64,000 bases of DNA from Solirubrobacter deserti (GTDB lineage: Bacteria > Actinomycetota > Thermoleophilia > Solirubrobacterales > Solirubrobacteraceae): the NCBI RefSeq assembly GCF_003344625.1, contig NZ_QPKJ02000006.1, forward strand, positions 620,001 through 684,000, read 5' to 3'. The notes beneath the pieces are model-generated. The model was not told the origin of the DNA. It saw nothing but the letters and a program-made list of their open reading frames with translations, and made no database searches. Below are positions 7,885 through 16,722 of the stretch, piece by piece; positions within the stretch are counted from its first letter, which is position 1, and every line of letters starts with the position of its first letter. The translations under genes were made by a program, and so were the position numbers.

Positions 7885-9993
7885 ATGACTCCCAAGCCCA
7901 AGGGCTTCGCCGCCCGGGCCGGGCACTGGAGTGCCCGACACCGCAAGACGGCCATCTTCGGCTGGCTGGCGTTCATCGTGATCGCGTTCGTGATCGGCGG
8001 CGCGCTCGGCCAGAAGACGCCCAGCGAAGCGAACACCTACGACGGCGAGACCCGTCGCGCCGAGACGATCCTCGCCGACGCCGGGTTCCCGAAGAAGACG
8101 GGCGAGATGGTGCTCGTGCAAGGCGGCAAGGGCCTCGAGGCCGCCGTCGACGATGTCGCCCACACGCTCGCGCAGCAGAAGAGCGTCGCCCATCTCACGA
8201 CGGACACCGTCTCCGCCGACGGTCGCTCCGTGCTCGTCCAGTTCGACCTCACGGGTGATCCCGAGACCGCCACCGAGCGCGTCGGCCCGCTGCTGGACGC
8301 CACCGCGCAGGTCGCGCAGCGTCACCCGGATCTCACCGTTGAGCAGTTCGGCGACGCGAGCATGAGCAAGCAGCTCGAGGACGCCGCGAAGGCGGAGGAG
8401 AACGGCTCGATGCTGATGTCGTTCGGCGTGACGTTGCTGATCCTCGCGTTCACGTTCGGCGCGCTCGTGGCCGCGTCCGTGCCGGTGATCCTCGCCGCCA
8501 CGGCCGTGCTCGGCACGACCGGCGTCGTCGCGCTGTTCAGCCAGCTGCTTCCGCTGAGCGACATCGCGATGCCGGCGATCATCCTGATCGGTCTGGCGGT
8601 CGGCGTCGACTACTCGCTGTTCTACATCCGGCGCGAGCGTGAAGAACGCGCGAAGGGCGCCGGCAAGCTGGAGGCGATCGACATCGCCGCCGCCACGTCG
8701 GGGCGCGCCGTGCTCATCTCCGGCCTGACCGTGATGGCCGCGATGGCCGGCATGCTGCTCACCGGCAACACGCTCTTCGTCTCGATGGGCATCGCCACGA
8801 TCCTCGTGATCGCCGTCGCCGTGATCGGCTCGCTGACGGTGCTCCCCGCCGTGCTCGCGAGCCTGGGCGAAAAGCTCGAGAAGGGCCGCATCCCGTTCAT
8901 CGGCCGCCGCCAGTCGCAGGCCCGCGAGTCCCGCGTATGGGGCTGGCTGACCGACCGCGTCATGCGCCGTCCGGTGCTCGCGACCGTCATTGCCGGCGGC
9001 GCGCTCGTCGCCCTGTCGATCCCCGCGCTCGGCATGGAGACCAAGCTGCCCGGCGTCGAGTCGCTCGACAAGTCCCAGCCCGCCGTCCAGACGTACCTGA
9101 AGGTCCAGAAGGCGTTCCCGGCCGAGGCCGACTTCGCCACCGTCGTCGTCAAGGCCAAGGACGTCAAGGCGCCCGCGGTGCAGGAGGCGATCGCGGCGCT
9201 CAACCCGTCCAACGTCGAGGTCAACCCGGGCGGCACCGTGGCCAAGGCCGACGTCGCCCTGCGCGGCAGCGGCGTCGACGACGCGGCGCTGGCGTCCCTC
9301 GAGCGCCTGCGCGAGGACACGATCCCGGCCGCGTTCGGCGGGGTCGACGCCACGGCCGACGTGACGGGCGTGGCCGCGGGCACGACGGACTTCAACGCGG
9401 TGATGAAGAGCAAGACGCCGCTCGTGTTCGCGTTCGTGCTCGGGCTCGCCTTCCTGCTCATGCTGACCACGTTCCGCTCGATCGTCATCCCGCTCAAGGC
9501 GATCCTGCTGAACCTGCTGTCGGTGGGCGCGTCGTACGGGCTGCTGACGCTCGTGTTCGGGGACACGGCGATCACTTCCTGGCTGCCGCTGTTCCTGTTC
9601 GTGATCCTGTTCGGCCTCTCGATGGACTACCACGTGTTCATCCTCAGCCGGGTCCGCGAGGCCTGGAAGGGCGGCATGTCGTCCAGCGACGCCGTCGCCC
9701 ACGGCATCAAGACCACCGCGGGCACGATCACGAGCGCCGCGCTGATCATGGTCGGCGTGTTCGCCGAGTTCGCGACCCAGAGCGGCGTCGAGATGCAGCA
9801 GATGGGCATCGGCCTCGCGTTCGCGGTCTTCGTCGACGCGACGGTCATCCGCGGCGTGCTGCTGCCGGCGACCATGAAGCTGCTCGGCGACTGGAACTGG
9901 TACCTGCCGCGCTGGCTGCGCTGGCTGCCCGAGCTCGACCACGAGGGCCCGGGCGCGACGCCGCCGCGCACGTTGGTCCCCGCGACCGCCTAG
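7885..9993 (+). CDS. MMPL/RND family exporter
   Basis: 702 residues, the short two-domain form. The first membrane helix (HRKTAIFGWLAFIVIAFVIGG) is followed by an extracytoplasmic domain (about 45-160), a helix bundle with the MMPL signature IGLAVGVDYSLFYIRREREE, a second loop domain, and a second bundle with FGLSMDYHVFILSRVRE. The two halves are the RND repeat; the GVDY and SMDY Asp-Tyr pairs sit at the proton relay. Probable proton-driven export of a lipid or hydrophobic compound. It stands alone; a hairpin terminator follows at 10001-10026. Confidence 0.9.
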   Translation: MTPKPKGFAARAGHWSARHRKTAIFGWLAFIVIAFVIGGALGQKTPSEANTYDGETRRAETILADAGFPKKTGEMVLVQGGKGLEAAVDDVAHTLAQQKSVAHLTTDTVSADGRSVLVQFDLTGDPETATERVGPLLDATAQVAQRHPDLTVEQFGDASMSKQLEDAAKAEENGSMLMSFGVTLLILAFTFGALVAASVPVILAATAVLGTTGVVALFSQLLPLSDIAMPAIILIGLAVGVDYSLFYIRREREERAKGAGKLEAIDIAAATSGRAVLISGLTVMAAMAGMLLTGNTLFVSMGIATILVIAVAVIGSLTVLPAVLASLGEKLEKGRIPFIGRRQSQARESRVWGWLTDRVMRRPVLATVIAGGALVALSIPALGMETKLPGVESLDKSQPAVQTYLKVQKAFPAEADFATVVVKAKDVKAPAVQEAIAALNPSNVEVNPGGTVAKADVALRGSGVDDAALASLERLREDTIPAAFGGVDATADVTGVAAGTTDFNAVMKSKTPLVFAFVLGLAFLLMLTTFRSIVIPLKAILLNLLSVGASYGLLTLVFGDTAITSWLPLFLFVILFGLSMDYHVFILSRVREAWKGGMSSSDAVAHGIKTTAGTITSAALIMVGVFAEFATQSGVEMQQMGIGLAFAVFVDATVIRGVLLPATMKLLGDWNWYLPRWLRWLPELDHEGPGATPPRTLVPATA

Positions 9994-10000
9994 CTCACAC

Positions 10001-10026
10001 GAACGGCCCGCTCCGGCGGGCCGTTC
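10001..10026. terminator. Bidirectional hairpin between convergent genes
   Basis: Perfect 11-bp stem GAACGGCCCGC / GCGGGCCGTTC with a TCCG loop, placed 7 bases after the MMPL stop and 5 bases after the stop of the convergent DivIVA-like gene. There is no T-run, as usual for high-GC actinobacteria. Confidence 0.75.
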
Positions 10027-10031
10027 TCGCG

Positions 10032-11048
10032 TCAGCCGTAGCGCTCCTTGCGCGCGGCCTCGACCAGCCGCTCGATCTCCCGCCGGCGCCGCTCGACCTC
10101 CTTGTCGACCTTCGCGCGCAGCTCCGCCGCGTAGTCGTCCGCCTCCCGCTCCGCGGCCGCGAGCAGGGCCTCCCGCCGCGCGGCGGCGTCGCGCTCGGCC
10201 TCCGCGAGCAGGTGCCGTGCCTCCTCCCGCGCCGCGGCCGCGAGCGAGTCACGCTCGGCGCGGGCGGCGGCGGCAAGGCGCGCGGCCTCATCGCCGGCAG
10301 CCGCGAGAATGGCGGCGCGCTCCGTGTCGGCGGCCGCGGAGCGTTCGTCGGCGGCGGCCAGCCGGCGGGCCGCCTCGGCGCGCGCGTCGGCGAGCAGCGC
10401 GTCGCGGTCCGCGTCGACCGCGGCGGCGCGCGACTCGGCCTCGGCGACGATGCGCGCCGCGTCCTCGCGGGCCGCGGCGAGCACAACCTCGCGCTCGGCC
10501 TCCATCCCGGCCGCGCGTTCACGGGCACCGGCGAGGATCGCCTCGCGCTCGGCGTCCACGCCGGCTGCACGCGTCTCGGCCTGGGCGACCAGCCGCGTGG
10601 CCTCCTCGCGCGCCGCCGCGACGATCGCGTCGCGCTCCGCGGTCGCGCGCGCCGCGCGGGCCTCGGCCTCGGCGGCGCTCGCCTCGGCCGCCGCGATGCG
10701 CTCCGCCGCGCGCGCCTGGGCGTCCGCGAGCAGGCGCTCAGCGGCCGCGCGGCCCGCCGCCTCGCCCGCCGCGAGCGCGCCCGCACGGATGCGCTCCGCC
10801 TCGGCGGTCGCCGCCGCGAGGTCGGCGTCGGCCTTCAGCCGCGCGCCCTCGAGCGTCGCCTCGGCCTCGAGCTTCGCGCCGCGCGCCTCCTCCTCGAGCC
10901 GGGTGGCCTCGCGTCGCTTCTCGCCCGCCAGGCCGCGGTTGAACCACTCCGACACCAGCTCGAGGTGGCGGTCCACCTCGTCCGGGTCGTAGCCGCGCCG
11001 CACCGTCGCGAACGTTCTTTGCACCACGAACACCGACCGCGAGTCCAT
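10032..11048 (-). CDS. DivIVA-domain coiled-coil protein
   Basis: 338 residues. The N-terminus has the DivIVA signature FATVRRGYDPDEVDRHLELV. From about residue 45 to the end it is almost pure Ala/Glu/Arg helix with repeating blocks such as AEREAILAGARERAAGMEA and DRDALLADARAEAARRLAAA, a long coiled coil of roughly 280 residues. DivIVA/Wag31 proteins bind curved membrane at poles and septa and organise wall growth. No membrane segment. The coil is longer than in typical DivIVA and the repeats suggest recent internal duplication. Role in polar organisation is inferred from the domain. Confidence 0.8.
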   Translation of the reverse strand: MDSRSVFVVQRTFATVRRGYDPDEVDRHLELVSEWFNRGLAGEKRREATRLEEEARGAKLEAEATLEGARLKADADLAAATAEAERIRAGALAAGEAAGRAAAERLLADAQARAAERIAAAEASAAEAEARAARATAERDAIVAAAREEATRLVAQAETRAAGVDAEREAILAGARERAAGMEAEREVVLAAAREDAARIVAEAESRAAAVDADRDALLADARAEAARRLAAADERSAAADTERAAILAAAGDEAARLAAAARAERDSLAAAAREEARHLLAEAERDAAARREALLAAAEREADDYAAELRAKVDKEVERRRREIERLVEAARKERYG

Positions 11049-11079
11049 CTCCGTCCGAGTGTGGCAGCGTTCGGTGGCG

Positions 11080-12003
11080 ATGCTGCAAGACCCTGAGCAC
11101 TGGATCTGGGACAGTTGGGTCGCCGACGACGGCGAGCGCTACCACCTCTTCTTCCTCAAGGCCCCCGCGGCCCTGAAGGACCCGGCGCTGCGCCACGAGG
11201 CCGCGTGCATCGGCCACGCGAGCTCCACCGACCTCACGCACTGGGAGGTGCACGAGGACGCGCTCACGCCCGCCGAGTCGGGGTTCGACGCGCTCGCGCT
11301 GTGGACCGGATCGACGGTCCGGGGCCACGACGGCGTCTGGCGCCTCTACTACACCGCGCTCAACACCGAGCACGGCCACGGCGTGCGCGACCAGCGGATC
11401 GGCGTCGCGGAGTCCACGGACCTGCACACGTGGGAGCGCCGGGGCGCGGAGATCGTCCGGCCGGACCCGCGCTGGTACCGCGTCCACGATGAGGCGTCCG
11501 GCGCGAGCGAGACGTGGCGCGATCCGTTCGTCTTCCACCACGAAGGCCGCTGGCACATGCTGCTGACCGCGCGCGACCCGGTCGCACCGCGCCTGAAGGA
11601 CGGCGTCCTCGCGCACGCGACGTCGGACGACATGCGCACGTGGGAGCTGCAGCCGCCCCTCACGGCCCCCGCCGGCTTCGGCCAGCTCGAGGTGCCGCAG
11701 ATCCGTCGCGTCGGCGAGCGTCACCTGCTCGTCTTCACCTGCCACCCGGAGGAGCAGAGCGAGGACCAGCGGCTCGCGTTCGGCGACTTCTGCACCTGGT
11801 ACGTGACCGCCGACGACGCGCTCGGCCCGTTCGACGTCGCCCGCGCCAAACCGTTCACGGCCGACCCCAAGCTGTTCGCCGCGCCGCTCGTGCAGACGCG
11901 CACCGGCGAGTGGGTGTTCATCGGCTTCCGCAACACCGAACCCGAGGGCGTCCTGAACTTCTACATCATCGACCCGCTGCCGTTCACCCCGCCGCGTACA
12001 TAG
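11080..12003 (+). CDS. GH32/GH68-type five-bladed propeller glycosidase
   Basis: 307 residues from the ATG at 11080 (a GTG at 11059 is the alternative). The three acidic motifs of the GH32/43/68 clan are seen in order: WDSWVADDG near the start (nucleophile Asp), WRDPFVF (RDP, transition-state stabiliser) and QLEVPQI (acid/base Glu). It lacks a signal peptide, so it acts inside the cell, probably on a fructoside or other short sugar. It is only the propeller; the GH32 C-terminal beta-sandwich is missing. Its last 20 bases overlap the convergent acyl-CoA ligase gene. Confidence 0.75.
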   Translation: MLQDPEHWIWDSWVADDGERYHLFFLKAPAALKDPALRHEAACIGHASSTDLTHWEVHEDALTPAESGFDALALWTGSTVRGHDGVWRLYYTALNTEHGHGVRDQRIGVAESTDLHTWERRGAEIVRPDPRWYRVHDEASGASETWRDPFVFHHEGRWHMLLTARDPVAPRLKDGVLAHATSDDMRTWELQPPLTAPAGFGQLEVPQIRRVGERHLLVFTCHPEEQSEDQRLAFGDFCTWYVTADDALGPFDVARAKPFTADPKLFAAPLVQTRTGEWVFIGFRNTEPEGVLNFYIIDPLPFTPPRT

Positions 12004-13627
12004 CGTCGATCGCGTCCGCGTGCCGCGCGAGCACCGAGCGGCGCTTGAGCTTCTGCGTCGGCGTCAGCTCCGCGCCGCCCGGCACCCACTGCTCGTCGAG
12101 GATCGTGTACCGCTTGATCTGCTCCACGCGTGCCAGGCGCGCGTTGGCGGCGGCCACCGCGGCGGGGATGGCGCCCGGGTCCGCGCCGGGCTCCAGGACG
12201 AGCAGCGCCGTGAGGTAGGGGCGCCGGTCGCCGACCGCGCAGGCGTGCGCGATCAGCGGGGTCGCGGCTTTGAGCTCGGATTCCACGCGCGCCGGGGACA
12301 CGTTCTTGCCACCGGCGGTGATGATCAGCTCCTTCTTACGGTCCACGATGGTGAGGTTGCCGTCGCCGTCGAGGGTGCCGATGTCGCCGGTGTGCAGCCA
12401 GCCGCCGGCGTCGATCGGACTGTCGCGCCCGCCGCGGTACCCGCGCATGAGCCCGCGGGCGCGCAGCAGGATCTCGCCGTCGGGCGCCAGCCGGAGCTCG
12501 ACGCCGTCGAGCGGGCGCCCCACGGTCCCGATCCGCGGCTGTCCACGGCGCCCGACGGCGCCCAGGCAGCCCGACTCGGACAGCGCGTAGCCCTCGAGCA
12601 GCTCCACGCCGATCGCGTGGAAGAACTCGAGCACATCCCGGGAGATCGGCGCCGCGCCGGAGCCCGCGACGACGACCGCGTCGAGGCCGAGCCGCTCGCG
12701 CAGGCCGGCGAAGAGCGCCGCGTCGGCCCGGTCGACCGCCTGCGCGAGCGCCGGCGGGACGGGCTCGCCCGCCTGCTCGAGCCGTACGCGCTGCAACCCG
12801 GCGGCGATCGCCGCCCGCGCCGCCTCCCGCCGCTCGGGCGGTTGGTGCTCGAGCGCCTGCTCCACGCCGGCCTTGAGCTTCTCCCACACGCGCGGGACCG
12901 CGATGAACAGGTGCGGGCGCACGCGCGGCAACTGCTCGGCGATCGTGCGCGGGTCCGAGCAGGTCGTGGTGTCGAGCCCTCGGACGAGCGCCAGCGAGTA
13001 GTGCAGCACGCGGTCCATGACGTGGGCGTTGGGCAGCCACGAGATGATGCGCTCGACGTCGTCGAGTCCGAGCGCCGCGTCCCACGCGCGGACCGCGGTC
13101 AGGATGCCGTCGTGCGTGAGCTCGACGCCCTTCGGGCGGGCGGTGGTCCCGGACGTGTAGATCACGACGGCGACGGCCTGCGGGTCGATGGTCCACCGGC
13201 GCAGCTCGATCGGCTCGGCCGCGGGCAGCCCTTCGACGAGGACCGCCGGCTCGACGCCGGCGCGGCGGACGCCGTCGCGCAGCGAGCGTTCGGTGACGAT
13301 CAGCCGGGCGCCCGCGTCACTGGCGACGAACGCGATGTCGTTGGGCGGCAGCGTCGTGTAGAGCGGGCACACCGTCCCGCCGCAGAACGTGATCGCGAGG
13401 TCGGTGATCCACTGCTCGGGGCGGTTGGTGAGCAGCGTCGCGACCGTGTCCCCCGGGTGCACGCCGAGCGCACGCAGCGTTCCGGCCGTCTCGGCGACGC
13501 GCTGGGCGAGCTGCGCCCAGGTCAGCGTGAGGTGCTCGCCACGCAGCGCGACCGCATCCGGGATGCGCGCCACCGTGTCGAGGAAGGCGGCCGGGACCGT
13601 GGCCGCGGTGGAGGGTGCGAGAGTCAT
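11984..13627 (-). CDS. Long-chain fatty acid-CoA ligase (FadD15-like AMP-binding enzyme)
   Basis: 547 residues from the ATG at 13627; longer frames upstream are antisense to the LAL gene. The ATP/AMP motif is VVIYTSGTTARPKGVELTHD, followed by ISWLPNAHVMDR, LEGYALSESG, GWLHTGDIGTLDGDG and DRKKELIITAGGKNVSP. The last is typical of the long-chain FadD15/ACSL group. It activates a fatty acid to its CoA thioester through an acyl-adenylate. No beta-oxidation genes are adjacent. Divergent from the giant LuxR regulator with a 93-base gap. Confidence 0.92.
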   Translation of the reverse strand: MTLAPSTAATVPAAFLDTVARIPDAVALRGEHLTLTWAQLAQRVAETAGTLRALGVHPGDTVATLLTNRPEQWITDLAITFCGGTVCPLYTTLPPNDIAFVASDAGARLIVTERSLRDGVRRAGVEPAVLVEGLPAAEPIELRRWTIDPQAVAVVIYTSGTTARPKGVELTHDGILTAVRAWDAALGLDDVERIISWLPNAHVMDRVLHYSLALVRGLDTTTCSDPRTIAEQLPRVRPHLFIAVPRVWEKLKAGVEQALEHQPPERREAARAAIAAGLQRVRLEQAGEPVPPALAQAVDRADAALFAGLRERLGLDAVVVAGSGAAPISRDVLEFFHAIGVELLEGYALSESGCLGAVGRRGQPRIGTVGRPLDGVELRLAPDGEILLRARGLMRGYRGGRDSPIDAGGWLHTGDIGTLDGDGNLTIVDRKKELIITAGGKNVSPARVESELKAATPLIAHACAVGDRRPYLTALLVLEPGADPGAIPAAVAAANARLARVEQIKRYTILDEQWVPGGAELTPTQKLKRRSVLARHADAIDAMYAAG

Positions 13628-13720
13628 GGCGCGATCGTCCGCGCCACCGGCCGCGCGCGCATCGTGGACCCCACCACGATCTTTTCCCGCAACGCTCACG
13701 GCTCCCCGTAGGGTTGGGGC

Positions 13721-16669
13721 ATGGGGCTGCTCGAGCGTGAAGCCGAGCTGGCCGCGATCGGTGCGGCGGTGCGGCGCGCCCACGCCGGAGACGGCAGCGT
13801 GCTCGCGTTGGCGGGTGCCCCCGGGATCGGCAAGAGCGCCCTGCTCGCCGCGGCCGTGGCCGCCGCCGACGGGCTGCAGGTCGTGCAGGCCCGCGCGGCG
13901 CCGCTCGAGCAGAGCTACGCCTTCGGGGTGGTGCGGACGCTCTTCGCGCCAATCCGCGGCAGCGCGGCCTGGCCCGCGCTGACCGCCGACGCCGCGCGGC
14001 TGGCGCTGCCGGCGCTCGACCCGTCGGCGAGCTTCGCCGGCCCCGGCGAGGAGGCGCGCCACGCCGCGCTGCACGGCTTGACCTGGCTCGTGGCCAACCT
14101 CGCGGCGCAGGCGCCCGTGCTGATCGCCGTCGACGACGTCCACTGGGCCGACGCGCCGTCGCTGCGCTGGCTCGCGCACCTGGCCCGCCGCGTCGCGGGG
14201 CTGCGGGTCCTGGTGCTGGTCGCCGTGCGCAGCGGCGAGCCGCCGAGCGACCCGGCGCTGCTCGGCGCGTTGCTGGAGAGCGCCACCGCGGTCCGCCCGC
14301 GCCCGCTGAGCCCGGCGTCGACCGCCGCGCTCGTCCGCGCGCGTGTGCCGAGCGCGGACGACGGCGTCTGCGCGGCCTGCCACGAGGCCACGGGCGGGAA
14401 CCCGTTCCTCGTCGACGCGCTCGCGACGGCGCTGTCCGAAGCGGCGAGCGAGCCGTCGCACGCGCGGATCGCGGCCTTCGGCCCGGAGGCGGTCGCGCGC
14501 GACGTCGCGCAGCGCCTGCAGCGACTCGGGCCCGACCCCGGCCGGGTCGCGCTCGCGGCGGCCATCCTCGGCCCAGGCGCCCCGCCGCGCCTGGTGTCCG
14601 CGCTGGCCGGCGTCTCACGCGAGCGGGCCGCCGAAGCCGCCGACGCGCTGCGCGCGGCCGCGGTCCTGGCGCCCGGCGCGCGACTCGAGCTCGCGCATCC
14701 CATCCTCGCCACGGCCGTCCTGGCCCAGCTGGGGCCGGGGCGCACGGCGATCTGGCACCGGCGCGCCTGGCAGCTGCTGCACGCCGGCGGCGCGGAGCCC
14801 GAACGCCAGGCGCTGCACCTGCTGCACGTCGACCCGGACGGTGACGCGCGGGTGGTCGCGACGCTGCGTTCCGCCGCGCGCGCGGCGGTCGCACGCGGGG
14901 CGCCCGACACCGCCGCGGTCTACCTGCGCCGCGCGCTGGACGAGCCGCCGGCGCCGGAGGACCGCCCGTGGGTGCTGCTGGAGTGCGGGCTCGCGCTCGC
15001 CGCGCACCGCGACCGTGAGGCCCCGGCGCGCCTGCGGGAGGCGATCACGCTGATCGCGCCGCCGGGCCTCCGGGCCCAAGCGGCGCTGCGGGCGGCGCAG
15101 GCGCTGGCGCTGGCGGCGCTCTACGACGACATGATCTCGATCTGCCACCTCGCCCTCGCGGACACGGGGGACGCCGCGCCGGAGGTGGTCGCGCGGCTGG
15201 AAGCGGAGCTCGTCGGCCTGGGCCTGACCCGCGCCGAGGCGCTGGCCGACTGCCGTGCCCGGGTGCAGCGCGCGCGGCAGTCGCCGCCGGAGGTCGAGCT
15301 CTGGCGCGTCAACGCCGCGGGACTCGACACCTTCAGCGGAGTCCCGGCGCAGGTGCCGCTCGCGCAGCTGCGCCGGCCGGAGCTGGAGCGCGAGGGCGAC
15401 TCGCTCGTGGGCACCGTCGTCCGCGGGCTGATGTTGATCTACAACGACGACCTCGAGCGGGCGCTGGAGCACTGCCAAGGGCTGCTCGAGGCGGCGCGCC
15501 CACGCGGCTGGGCCAGCGCGGTGGCGAACGTGAACTGGCTGCGTGCCATGGCCGCCCTGCGGCTCGGGCGCGTCGGCGAAGCGCTCGAGGACGCGCGTCC
15601 GGCCTACGAGTTCAAGGTCGAGGTCGGCGCGCCGCCGGACTCGCTCGCGTGGGCCACCGCGCCGCTGGCCGACGCGCTGCTCGAGCACGGTGAAGCGGTC
15701 GCCGCCGAGGCCGTGCTCACCCGCTGGGACGCCGACGCGCTTGCGCCCGGCGTGCTCACGCGGCCGATCCTGCTCGAGTCGCGGGCGCGGCTGCGGCTCG
15801 CGCAGCAGCGGCCGCGGGAGGCGCTGCGCGACGCGCGCGCGGCGGCCACGGAATGGGCGCTGCGCGACGCCGACGGCCCGGGCGTGGTCGGTTGGCGGCT
15901 GTGCGCGGTCGAGGCGCTCGTCGCGCTCGGCCGGCACGCCGAGGCTGCCGTGCTCGCCGCCGACCAGCTCGCGTGCGCCGAGCGGCACGGAACCGCGACG
16001 GCGCTCGCGGCGGCGCACCGCGCCGTGGCGCTGACGTGCACCCGGCCCGATGACGCGCTGACGGCGCTCCGCCTGGCCGTGTCCGCTGCGGGCGCAAGCG
16101 AGCCGGCCGAGCCGGCGGCACGCGGCGGCGACTCTCCCATGGCCGCAGCGCGCGGCCGCGACCCGCGCCCTGACGGGGCGAGTCACGGCGGCGAGCTCCG
16201 CACGGCCGCGGCGCGCGGCCGCGGCCCTCGCGCCGACGCGGCGCGCGGCGCCGAGGAGTTCCCCGCGCCCGCCCGGCTCGAGCAGCTGCGCGCGCTCGTC
16301 GAGCTCGGCGCCGCGCTGCGGCGCAGCGGCCGCCTGGAGGCCGCGCGTGACGTCCTGCGCGGCGCGCTGCATCACGCCGACCGCGGGGGCGCGCGGCGGC
16401 TCGCTCAGCGCGCGCGGGCCGAGCTCGTCGCGGCGGGCGCGCGTCCGCGACGCGCGGCGCTCTCGGGCTGCGACGCGCTGACGGCGGCGGAGCGCCGTGT
16501 CGCCACGCTCGCCGCGGAAGGGCGCACCAACCGGCAGATCGCGCAGGAGCTGTTCGTCACCACGCGCACGGTCGAGACGCACCTGACCCACACGTTCGCG
16601 AAGCTGGGCGTGCGGTCCCGTGACGAGCTGGCCGCGGCGCTGTGGCCCGCGACGCCGGTGCCCGCTTAA
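13721..16669 (+). CDS. LuxR-family regulator of the LAL (large ATP-binding) type
   Basis: 982 residues. Residues 1-300 carry an AAA/STAND ATPase (Walker A GAPGIGKSALL, Walker B VLIAVDDVHWAD). The middle is TPR-like helical. The C-terminus (about 917-975) is a LuxR helix-turn-helix: LTAAERRVATLAAEGRTNRQ and TVETHLTHTFAKLGVRSRDE. LAL proteins activate genes in response to small ligands, as MalT does. Residues about 790-846 are a Gly/Arg/Asp-rich low-complexity stretch with AAARGRxPR repeated twice, breaking the helical repeats. It is not next to a biosynthetic cluster, so its target is unknown. Confidence 0.9.
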   Translation: MGLLEREAELAAIGAAVRRAHAGDGSVLALAGAPGIGKSALLAAAVAAADGLQVVQARAAPLEQSYAFGVVRTLFAPIRGSAAWPALTADAARLALPALDPSASFAGPGEEARHAALHGLTWLVANLAAQAPVLIAVDDVHWADAPSLRWLAHLARRVAGLRVLVLVAVRSGEPPSDPALLGALLESATAVRPRPLSPASTAALVRARVPSADDGVCAACHEATGGNPFLVDALATALSEAASEPSHARIAAFGPEAVARDVAQRLQRLGPDPGRVALAAAILGPGAPPRLVSALAGVSRERAAEAADALRAAAVLAPGARLELAHPILATAVLAQLGPGRTAIWHRRAWQLLHAGGAEPERQALHLLHVDPDGDARVVATLRSAARAAVARGAPDTAAVYLRRALDEPPAPEDRPWVLLECGLALAAHRDREAPARLREAITLIAPPGLRAQAALRAAQALALAALYDDMISICHLALADTGDAAPEVVARLEAELVGLGLTRAEALADCRARVQRARQSPPEVELWRVNAAGLDTFSGVPAQVPLAQLRRPELEREGDSLVGTVVRGLMLIYNDDLERALEHCQGLLEAARPRGWASAVANVNWLRAMAALRLGRVGEALEDARPAYEFKVEVGAPPDSLAWATAPLADALLEHGEAVAAEAVLTRWDADALAPGVLTRPILLESRARLRLAQQRPREALRDARAAATEWALRDADGPGVVGWRLCAVEALVALGRHAEAAVLAADQLACAERHGTATALAAAHRAVALTCTRPDDALTALRLAVSAAGASEPAEPAARGGDSPMAAARGRDPRPDGASHGGELRTAAARGRGPRADAARGAEEFPAPARLEQLRALVELGAALRRSGRLEAARDVLRGALHHADRGGARRLAQRARAELVAAGARPRRAALSGCDALTAAERRVATLAAEGRTNRQIAQELFVTTRTVETHLTHTFAKLGVRSRDELAAALWPATPVPA

Positions 16670-16722
16670 GAGCCATTGGCATCCCGCCGCTGCTCACGCG
16701 CGCGGGGCAGACTCCAAGGGCC

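Noticed and set aside
7762..9942. 726-codon minus-strand frame over the MMPL gene
   Set aside because: His/Arg/Gln/Asp-rich shadow of the MMPL coding frame, no family features.
13721..16669. LAL regulator as a marker of an antibiotic biosynthetic cluster
   Set aside because: No polyketide, peptide synthetase or tailoring genes adjoin either LAL gene.
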